Source: DATCBF01 sp964401995 (GTDB taxonomy: Bacteria > Actinomycetota > Thermoleophilia > Solirubrobacterales > 70-9). From it: a DNA stretch of 64,000 nt. The notes below the pieces were generated by a model. It did no database searches. It was not told where the DNA came from and worked only from the letters and a program-made list of their open reading frames with translations. The DNA lies in NCBI GenBank assembly GCA_964401995.1, contig CAYOAP010000001.1, positions 62,001 to 126,000 on the forward strand. The letters run 5' to 3'. Below, in pieces: positions 58,347 through 64,000 of the stretch. Position 1 is the stretch's first letter. Every line of letters begins with the position of its first letter. Both the position numbers and the translations under genes were made by a program.

Positions 58347-58395
58347 GCCCCGGTGATCCGATCTCGCCCCCCATACGCAAGGAGGTAGAGCAGAG

Positions 58396-59391
58396 ATGGA
58401 TCCCGACACCGCCCCTGACCAGATTGCGATCGAGGTTCACCTCGCCGCTGACCGCGAAGCCGCGATGGCCCGCGACGTCCGGCTCGGGCTCTCGATGGAC
58501 CCGAAGGAGCTCTCGCCGAAGTACTTCTACGATGAGCGCGGCTCGCAGCTCTTCGAGCAGATCACCGAGCTCGACGAGTACTACCCGACCCGGGCGGAGC
58601 GTTCGATCCTGGCTGAGCGCTCCGACGAGATCGTCATCGCCGCCGGCAAGCCCGACACCCTGATCGAGCTCGGCTCGGGCTCGGCGACGAAGACGCGCCA
58701 CCTGCTCAGCGCGATGTCGGCGGCGGGCTGCCTCGACACTTACGTACCGGTCGACATCTCGGAGGAGATCACCCACGAAACCGCCGACAGCCTGGTCCAG
58801 GAGTACCCGGGCCTGGCGATCCGCGGCTTGGTCTGCGACTTCGAGCAGGACCTGGAGCGGATCCCGTCCCCCGGCGAGGGCCGCCTGATCGTCTTCCTCG
58901 GCGGCACGATCGGCAACCTCTACCCCGATGCCCGCCGCGAGTTCCTGCTGCGGATCGCGGCGATGCTAGGCCCCAACGACCGGCTCCTGCTCGGCATCGA
59001 CCTGGTCAAGGAGAGGGGCCGCCTCGAGGCCGCCTACGACGACAGCAGCGGCGTCACGGCCGAATTCAACAAGAACGTCCTCTCGGTCCTCAACCGCGAG
59101 CTGGGCGCCGACTTCGACCTTGACGCTTTCGAGCACGTCGCCCGCTATGACGGCGAGGAGGCGCGGATGGACATCCGCCTGCGCTCGCTGGCCGAGCAGA
59201 CGGTCCGGCTCGACGGCCTGGAGATGGATGTGACCTTCGCCGCCGGCGAGGAGATGCGGACCGAGATCTCCAGCAAGTTCACCCGCGAGCGGCTCGACGC
59301 CGTCTACGAGGAGGCTGGCCTCACTTTGACCGGCTGGTTCACCGACGCCGCCGGCGACTACGCGCTAAGCCTGGCCGAGCGCGTCGATTAG
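58396..59391 (+). CDS. egtD: L-histidine N(alpha)-methyltransferase
   Basis: 331 residues. The SAM-binding LIELGSGSATKTRHLL and the N-terminal ELSPKYFYDERGSQLFEQIT block are diagnostic for EgtD (DUF2260 family). It trimethylates histidine to hercynine, the first step of ergothioneine synthesis. Shine-Dalgarno AAGGAGG about 10 nt before ATG 58396. Operon with egtB. Its end overlaps the convergent F420 enzyme gene by 27 nt. No egtC or egtE is adjacent; a GCS2-type ligase lies 12 kb upstream. Confidence 0.94.
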   Translation: MDPDTAPDQIAIEVHLAADREAAMARDVRLGLSMDPKELSPKYFYDERGSQLFEQITELDEYYPTRAERSILAERSDEIVIAAGKPDTLIELGSGSATKTRHLLSAMSAAGCLDTYVPVDISEEITHETADSLVQEYPGLAIRGLVCDFEQDLERIPSPGEGRLIVFLGGTIGNLYPDARREFLLRIAAMLGPNDRLLLGIDLVKERGRLEAAYDDSSGVTAEFNKNVLSVLNRELGADFDLDAFEHVARYDGEEARMDIRLRSLAEQTVRLDGLEMDVTFAAGEEMRTEISSKFTRERLDAVYEEAGLTLTGWFTDAAGDYALSLAERVD

Positions 59392-60297
59392 ACCGCCGAG
59401 CTTGTCGGGGGTCGTGATCGGGGTCAGGATCGGCAGGGTGATGCCGCCCTCGACGAAGGCGGCGATCCGCTCCCGCATCTGGGCCGGCTCGCCGAAGATG
59501 AACATCTCCTCGATCAAGTCCCAGGGGGCCGCCGCCGCGGCGGCCTGGCGGTCGCCCGCCTCCCAGGCGGCGATCATCGGGTCGATCGCCTCGCCGTAGC
59601 CGAGCCAGCGGTAAAACGCGGCATAGACCGGCACCGTGATGTAGGAGGAGAACATGAAGCGGGCCAGCGGCTCGACCGCCTCGCGCTCGCCGGGAATGCA
59701 GAAGAAGCGGCAGAGCAGCTCGAACCCCTCGGGCGCGCCTCCGAGCTGGGCGGCCACTTTCGGCAGCCCGCCAAGCGGCAGGAAGTTGGTGAAAGCGCCG
59801 TCGGCCCGCTCGACCGCGAGCTCGAGCATCTTGCCGCGCAGCGCCGCCAGCACGATCGGCACCGGCTCGGCCGGGGCGGCCTCGAGCTTGAACCCACTCG
59901 ACGTGCGCTCGCCGGCCAGCCCGGCCCGCAGGAACTCAAGCGTCTCGGCGACTTTGCTCAGCGGCCGCTCGAAGGGGATGCCGTTCCAGCCTTCGACGAT
60001 CCGGTCCGAGGAGGAGCCGATGCCGAGCACGAAGCGCCCGTTCGATGCGCTGGCCAAGGCGGCGGCCTCCTGGGCGAGCAGCGCCGGACCGCGCTGGAAG
60101 ACGCCGACGATCCCGGTCCCGAGCCGCGCCCGCTCGGTCCAGGCCGCGCTCAGCGCCAGCGGGGTGAAGCCGTCGGGGCCGTTGGTCTCGCCGCTCCAGA
60201 AGTCGGTGTAGCCTGCCGCCTCGGCCCGCTTCACGTGCTCCTCGTGATCGGCCAGGGTCAATCCAGGCAGCGGCAACGTCAGTCCCCATCGCTCCAT
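59365..60297 (-). CDS. LLM-class F420-dependent oxidoreductase
   Basis: 310 residues from ATG 60297. Luciferase-like features are GLTLPLPGLTLADHEEHVKR, YTDFWSGETNGPDGFTPLAL, RLGTGIVGVFQRGPALLAQE and RFVLGIGSSSDRIVEGWNGI. It is a second, distinct member of the family in this window. Likely F420-dependent, substrate unknown. Start ATG 60297 is set by a TAGGGT box 8 nt upstream (in-frame start 60318 is rejected). It diverges from glpX by 38 bp with non-overlapping -10 boxes. Confidence 0.88.
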   Translation of the reverse strand: MERWGLTLPLPGLTLADHEEHVKRAEAAGYTDFWSGETNGPDGFTPLALSAAWTERARLGTGIVGVFQRGPALLAQEAAALASASNGRFVLGIGSSSDRIVEGWNGIPFERPLSKVAETLEFLRAGLAGERTSSGFKLEAAPAEPVPIVLAALRGKMLELAVERADGAFTNFLPLGGLPKVAAQLGGAPEGFELLCRFFCIPGEREAVEPLARFMFSSYITVPVYAAFYRWLGYGEAIDPMIAAWEAGDRQAAAAAAPWDLIEEMFIFGEPAQMRERIAAFVEGGITLPILTPITTPDKLGGLIDALGQA

Positions 60298-60305
60298 ATG
60301 CCTTG

Positions 60306-60311
60306 ACCCTA
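60306..60311 (-). promoter_or_regulatory. -10 hexamer of leaderless LLM gene
   Basis: TAGGGT (minus strand) ends 8 nt before ATG 60297. Confidence 0.65.
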
Positions 60312-60321
60312 CCTTCATGGA

Positions 60322-60327
60322 TAGGCT
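60322..60327 (+). promoter_or_regulatory. -10 hexamer of leaderless glpX
   Basis: TAGGCT ends 8 nt before ATG 60336. It rules out the in-frame start at 60303. Confidence 0.65.
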
Positions 60328-60335
60328 GCCGGGGC

Positions 60336-61334
60336 ATGGAGGCCGCTTCCCAAGCCAAGCCCGACCGCAACCTCGCTCTGGAGCTGGTCCGGGTGACCGA
60401 GGCCGCCGCGCTGGCCGCCGCCCGCTGGGTCGGCCGTGGCGACAAGCTCGCCGCCGACGGCGCCGCCGTCGACGCGATGCGCTTCGTGCTCGACTCGGTC
60501 GCGATGGATGGCGTCGTCGTCATCGGCGAGGGCGAGAAGGATGAGGCGCCGATGCTCTTCAACGGCGAGCAGATCGGCGACGGCAGTCCGCCCGTGGTCG
60601 ACATCGCGGTCGACCCGCTGGAGGGGACCACGCTCTGCGCCCGGGGCATGCCCAGCGCCCTGGCCGTGATCGCCCTCGCCGAGCGCGGCTCGATGTTCGA
60701 CCCCGGCCCCTGCGTCTACATGGAAAAGATGGCCGGCGGCGAGGAAATCGCCGACCTGCTCGACCTCGACCGGCCGCTGCCGGAGACCTTGAAGTTGATT
60801 GCCGAGCGCAAGAACGAGAGCGTCGGCGACGTGATCGTCGTCATGCTCGACCGCCCCCGCCACGAGCAGGCGATGGCGGAAGTGCGCGAGGCCGGCGCCC
60901 GCCTGCGCTTGATCAGCGACGGCGACGTCTCCGCCGCCCTGCTGGCGGTCAGCGAACGCTCGCCGGTCGACCTGCTCTGGGGGATAGGAGGCACGCCCGA
61001 GGGAGTGCTCTCGGCGGCGGCGCTGAAGTCGATGGGAGGGCAGCTGCTGGGCCGGCTCTGGCCGCGCGACGACGGCGAGCGCAAGGCCGCGATCGACGCC
61101 GGCTATGACCTCGACCGTGTCCTCACCGCCAACGACCTCTGCTCCGGCGACGACGTCTTCTTCTCGGCCACCGGCGTCACCGATGGCGACGTCCTCCAGG
61201 GCGTCCGCTACCGCGGCGCCGGGGCAACCACCGAGTCGCTCGTCATGCGCTCGCGCTCGGGCACGGTCCGCCGTGTCCACGCCACCCACGACCGCTCCAA
61301 GCTGCGCGCGATAGTGGGCAGTCGTTACGACTGA
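60336..61334 (+). CDS. glpX: fructose-1,6-bisphosphatase class II
   Basis: 332 residues, the class II length. DGVVVIGEGEKDEAPMLFNG and VDIAVDPLEGTTLCARG are the lithium-sensitive phosphatase metal motifs, with GGTPEGVLSAAALKSMGG and the C-terminal ATGVTDGDVLQGVRY. It dephosphorylates fructose 1,6-bisphosphate in gluconeogenesis, and is the usual FBPase in actinobacteria. With zwf and acs in this window it fits growth on acetate or fatty acids. Not in an operon. Confidence 0.94.
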   Translation: MEAASQAKPDRNLALELVRVTEAAALAAARWVGRGDKLAADGAAVDAMRFVLDSVAMDGVVVIGEGEKDEAPMLFNGEQIGDGSPPVVDIAVDPLEGTTLCARGMPSALAVIALAERGSMFDPGPCVYMEKMAGGEEIADLLDLDRPLPETLKLIAERKNESVGDVIVVMLDRPRHEQAMAEVREAGARLRLISDGDVSAALLAVSERSPVDLLWGIGGTPEGVLSAAALKSMGGQLLGRLWPRDDGERKAAIDAGYDLDRVLTANDLCSGDDVFFSATGVTDGDVLQGVRYRGAGATTESLVMRSRSGTVRRVHATHDRSKLRAIVGSRYD

Positions 61335-61349
61335 GCAGCCAAGAGCCCC

Positions 61350-61355
61350 TACGGT
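61350..61355 (+). promoter_or_regulatory. -10 hexamer of leaderless gene at 61362
   Basis: TACGGT ends 6 nt before GTG 61362. Confidence 0.65.
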
Positions 61356-61361
61356 AAGGGG

Positions 61362-62246
61362 GTGATCGCAGTTGCCGGGGCGACCGGCTATATCGGCGGC
61401 AGGCTTGCTGTCCGCCTGCGCGAGCAGGGCCACGGGGTGCGGGCGCTGGCGCGAAATCCGCAGAGCAGCCCCGAGCTGGCGCGGATCGGCTGCGATGTTC
61501 GCGCCGCCGACGTGCTCGACCGCGGCTCGCTTGATGCCGCCCTAGACGGAGTCAAGGTCGCCTATTACCTGGTCCACTCGATGGGCCGCGGCGCCGGGGA
61601 CGGCTTCGCCGGGCGCGATCACGAAGGGGCCGCCAACTTCGCCGCCGCTGCCGAGGCGGCAGGGGTCCGCCGGATCGTCTTCCTCGGCGGCCTGGGGGAG
61701 GGAACCGAGCACCTCGACAGCCGCCACGCCACCGCCGAGACTCTGCGGGCCGGCGCGGCGCCGGTGGCTTACTTCCGCGCCGCCGCCGTGATTGGCGCCG
61801 GCAGCGAGTCGTTCCGCACCGTTTTCTATCTCGTCCGGCGCCTGCCGCTGATGATCACTCCGAAGTGGGTCACGACCCGGACCCAGCCAATCGCGATCGG
61901 CGATGCCGTCGCCTATCTCGCGGCTGCCGCCGATCTCGACCGCCCGGTCGACCGTGAGATCCAGCTTGGGGGCCCCGACATCACCACCTACGGCGGGATG
62001 ATCGACGAGCTTGCTCGCGCGATGGGGCGGCGGCCGCCGCTGCGCCTGACCGTGCCGGTGCTCACGCCCCATCTCTCCTCGCTCTGGATCGGTCTCGTCA
62101 CCCCGGTCGACTCGGGTGTGGCCCAGCCACTGATCGAGGGGCTGGCCAGCGAGACGGTCGTCAGCGACCCATCGGGGATGGCGCTCTTTGAGATCGAGCG
62201 CACGCCCCTCGCGCAGGCGCTGCGGCTGGCGCTCTCAGCCGGCTGA
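61362..62246 (+). CDS. NmrA/atypical SDR NAD(P)-binding protein
   Basis: 294 residues. The nucleotide motif IAVAGATGYIGGRLAVRLRE opens the protein, followed by VRAADVLDRGSLDAALDGVK, YYLVHSMGRGAGDGFAGRDH and VRRIVFLGGLGEG. The SDR_a5/NmrA-like group lacks a standard catalytic Tyr-x3-Lys here, so it may bind NAD(P) as a sensor or reduce an unknown substrate. A fold-level similarity to ubiquinone-assembly/complex I-associated SDRs is noted. It ends in convergent overlap (12 nt) with a TetR gene. Confidence 0.82.
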   Translation: MIAVAGATGYIGGRLAVRLREQGHGVRALARNPQSSPELARIGCDVRAADVLDRGSLDAALDGVKVAYYLVHSMGRGAGDGFAGRDHEGAANFAAAAEAAGVRRIVFLGGLGEGTEHLDSRHATAETLRAGAAPVAYFRAAAVIGAGSESFRTVFYLVRRLPLMITPKWVTTRTQPIAIGDAVAYLAAAADLDRPVDREIQLGGPDITTYGGMIDELARAMGRRPPLRLTVPVLTPHLSSLWIGLVTPVDSGVAQPLIEGLASETVVSDPSGMALFEIERTPLAQALRLALSAG

Positions 62247-62888
62247 GAGCCGGCTCTCCTCTTTGCGCGCTTCTTCCTCGCCGAGGAAGGGCACCAGGAT
62301 TTCGTAGGTGAACTCGGCGCAGTGGCGCGGCAGCTCAGCGGCACGGCCGAGCAGGACCTCCTCGTAGATGCGGGCAAAGACGGCGCCGCCGGCGATGTTG
62401 GCGACGTTGGGGAGGGCCTCGGCGGACGGGCTCTCTCCGCGGCCGTCGTTGAGCAGGGCCGCGACCCGGGTGAAGGTGGAGGCAAAAAGCTCGCGCGAGG
62501 CGGGCCCGGCTTTGCCGATCTCGATCAGCAGCACTTTGGTCGAGTCAGGGTCGCTGGCGAGGCGATCGAGCAGCTCGGCCATCGCGTTGCCGACCCTCTG
62601 CGCCCATGGCCCGGGCTGTTCGTAGACCGCCGAGACCCCGTCGAAGAAATCGTCGAAGAGGATCCGGTGGGCGGCGAGGAAGCAATCCTGCTTGTCCTCG
62701 AATAGCTCGTAGAAGGTCTCCCTGCCAACTCCCGCTGCCTCCAGCACGTCCGCGACCGAGGTCTCCTCATAGCCTTTCGCGGCCGCCGTCTCGATCATCG
62801 CCGCCAGCAGCCGCTCTCGCTGGGAGCGGACAACCAGCTCGCGAGGGATGCCATGGCGACCTCGAGGGAGCTTCCCCGAGGCCGTCAT
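62235..62888 (-). CDS. TetR/AcrR-family regulator with GRHGI arm
   Basis: 217 residues. The N-terminal arm GKLPRGRHGIPRELVVRSQR is very close to that of the gene at 16046. The HTH is ETSVADVLEAAGVGRETFYE with the FEDKQDCFLAAHR segment. The C-terminal domain has LLIEIGKAGPASRELFASTF. ATGA overlap with the upstream TetR stop (62885-62888) gives a two-gene TetR operon. Targets unknown. Confidence 0.88.
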   Translation of the reverse strand: MTASGKLPRGRHGIPRELVVRSQRERLLAAMIETAAAKGYEETSVADVLEAAGVGRETFYELFEDKQDCFLAAHRILFDDFFDGVSAVYEQPGPWAQRVGNAMAELLDRLASDPDSTKVLLIEIGKAGPASRELFASTFTRVAALLNDGRGESPSAEALPNVANIAGGAVFARIYEEVLLGRAAELPRHCAEFTYEILVPFLGEEEARKEESRLSAG

Positions 62889-63508
62889 CGAGCCAACTGC
62901 GCCTGCTTCAGCGCCTCTTCCGGTCCGGTGAACGGGAAAAGCGCGATGTAGACGATGTCGGGCAGCAGCTCCTGGAGCTCATCTCCGCGGCCGACCAGGA
63001 TCTGATTTGCAACGAGCACCTGAGCCTGACCATACGCGGTTCGTGTCGCGGCTTTGTTTGGCAGGGCGCCGTCGGCGCCGTCGCCGGCGCCGCGCAGGGC
63101 GGCGATCAAGAGGGTCCGGAAACGATCGATCAAGCTTGGATCGACGGCGATCGCCTCGATCACCACCAGCCTTGTGTAGTCGGGGGCGGCGGTCATCAGC
63201 GCCAGGGCGGCGGCGATCGCCCGGCGCACGTTCTCGGGGTTGTCGGCGGCATCGGAGTGAGCGGCCCGGCCGACGGCTCTCAGTTCGGCGACAAACCCCT
63301 CGACCGCGGCATCGAAGCAGCTGCGCTTGTTGGGGAAGTGTTTGTAGAAGGTCGCCCGCGAGATTCCGGCCCGGCTGACGATGTCGGAAATCGTCGTCGA
63401 GGCGTAAGTCTTCTCGGCACAGCTGACGGCAATCGCGTCCAGGATCCGCTGTCTTTTGAAGAGAGTCGCCACTGTTGGCATGTTCTGATCAAGAACATTT
63501 TTGTTCAT
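62885..63508 (-). CDS. TetR/AcrR-family regulator
   Basis: 207 residues from ATG 63508; ATG 63481 is an alternative. The HTH is ASTTISDIVSRAGISRATFY followed by KHFPNKRSCFDAAVEG. The C-terminal half has LVVIEAIAVDPSLIDRFRTL and the DELQELLPDIVYIALFPFTG end. The inverted repeat at 63481-63497 lies between the two possible starts, in the coding or leader region, and may be its operator. It diverges from the TetR gene at 63635 by 126 bp. Confidence 0.85.
   Translation of the reverse strand: MNKNVLDQNMPTVATLFKRQRILDAIAVSCAEKTYASTTISDIVSRAGISRATFYKHFPNKRSCFDAAVEGFVAELRAVGRAAHSDAADNPENVRRAIAAALALMTAAPDYTRLVVIEAIAVDPSLIDRFRTLLIAALRGAGDGADGALPNKAATRTAYGQAQVLVANQILVGRGDELQELLPDIVYIALFPFTGPEEALKQAQLAR
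63481..63497. promoter_or_regulatory. inverted repeat TGTTCT-GATCA-AGAACA
   Basis: 6-bp perfect arms, 5-nt spacer, at the 5' end of the TetR gene 62885-63508. A possible autoregulatory TetR operator. Confidence 0.5.
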
Positions 63509-63578
63509 GTCGAGGTGCCGCTTTGTCCCATTGGGAGTGACTTTGCCATATCTGTTGGAAATAGCGGCGAACCAGCAG

Positions 63579-63595
63579 AGTTCGCCTTTGGAACT
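63579..63595. promoter_or_regulatory. inverted repeat AGTTC-GCCTTTG-GAACT
   Basis: 5-bp arms between divergent TetR genes, next to a TATGTT (63598-63603) that could be the -10 for the gene at 63635. GGAACTGCT here recurs at 14663 in the other divergent TetR gap. Confidence 0.4.
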
Positions 63596-63634
63596 GCTAT
63601 GTTCGCAGAAAGAATTTTCACGTTCGTCTTGACC

Positions 63635-64000
63635 ATGAGTAAGCCCGAGACAGTTCCCAAGCCACGGAAAAAGAAGGCCCTCCCGCGCGGGCCATACGCC
63701 CTTCCGCCTGAGGTCGTGGCCAAGGATCAGCGCGAGCGCTTGCTGGCCGCGTTGCCCGAGGCTGTCGCCGAGCATGGCTACGAGGGGACCACCGTCTCCC
63801 ACATCGTCGAGATCGCCGGCGTTGCCCGCGGCGCCTTCTACAAGCAGTTCGTCGACAAGCGCGACTGCTTTGCGGCGGCCCTGGAGGCGGCGCATGAGCG
63901 GTTGCTCGGTGTCCTCACCTTCCCTTGCTACGCCCGCGCCGGCCTGGCACAGAGGGTCGAAGGCTCGCTTGGCGCCTGCCTTGCCTTTCTCGCAGCTGAG
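63635..64000 (+). CDS. TetR/AcrR-family regulator, 3'-partial
   Basis: The first 122 codons are present and the gene runs off the window edge. It begins MSKPETVPKPRKKKALPRGP, a basic Pro/Lys-rich tail, then YALPPEVVAKDQRERLLAAL, a looser form of the GRHGL arm seen at 16046 and 62235. The HTH is TTVSHIVEIAGVARGAFYKQ with FVDKRDCFAAALEAAHE. ATG 63635 is the only sensible start. It diverges from the TetR operon at 62235-63508. Confidence 0.82.
   Translation, partial: MSKPETVPKPRKKKALPRGPYALPPEVVAKDQRERLLAALPEAVAEHGYEGTTVSHIVEIAGVARGAFYKQFVDKRDCFAAALEAAHERLLGVLTFPCYARAGLAQRVEGSLGACLAFLAAE

Overview
The window is a dense, roughly 70% G+C, actinobacterial chromosome segment. Gene content points to the class Thermoleophilia (Solirubrobacterales-like): a delta-60-repeat beta-propeller protein, many orphan TetR regulators with a shared N-terminal arm, two F420-type luciferase-like enzymes, EgtB/EgtD, class II fructose-bisphosphatase and a three-subunit transhydrogenase. 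This placement is inference from gene families; no rRNA or marker phylogeny was available. There is no phage, IS element, CRISPR array or plasmid backbone. Most of it reads as ordinary chromosomal metabolism plus some unexplained non-coding structure.

Layout. 1-8861 (+): a frameshifted delta-60 protein, DUF2127 membrane protein, RibD-C reductase, SRPBCC protein, acyl-CoA carboxylase subunit, zwf, and a K+ channel with RCK domains. 8866-17535: an MFS exporter diverging from its TetR across a clear operator, a flavodoxin-like reductase, carbonic anhydrase, 5'-3' exonuclease, a cluster of four TetR genes, and a glyoxalase-fold protein ending in a strong bidirectional terminator. 17580-24703: two cupredoxins and a multicopper oxidase, TrmH-like methyltransferase, a SAM methyltransferase, an NlpC/P60 hydrolase and UppP. 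24784-31287: acs, an ion channel, ahcY, a 380-bp non-coding region with a tRNA-like RNA, and an ABC exporter. 31338-41939: MarR-MFS, ArsP-like permease, a methylthioadenosine/S-adenosylhomocysteine deaminase plus phosphorylase pair, HD, MBL and PAS proteins, PlsC, an ECF sigma/anti-sigma/lipoprotein operon, and a 47-residue zinc-ribbon gene. 42037-55388: thiolase, crotonase, hotdog thioesterase, a three-gene ATP-grasp/amidohydrolase/glutamate-cysteine-ligase operon, a large palindromic element, a P-type ATPase, and pntAA-AB-B. 55462-64000: a prepilin-like secreted protein, an SDR, egtB-egtD, an F420 enzyme, glpX, an NmrA-like protein and three more TetR genes, the last cut by the window edge.

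Two signals span the window. First, at least 26 start codons (ATG or GTG) lie 6-8 nt after a TANNNT hexamer with no Shine-Dalgarno. This is the signature of leaderless transcription, and it fixes many starts. Internal operon genes instead use 4-bp overlaps or real Shine-Dalgarno sequences. Second, intergenic regions hold structured elements that are not genes: a 72-bp repeat inside differing but self-complementary arms (about 43189 and 52380, with a decayed relative near 55400), a palindrome of about 220 bp at 48101-48324, and a minus-strand tRNA-like transcript at 29241-29464.
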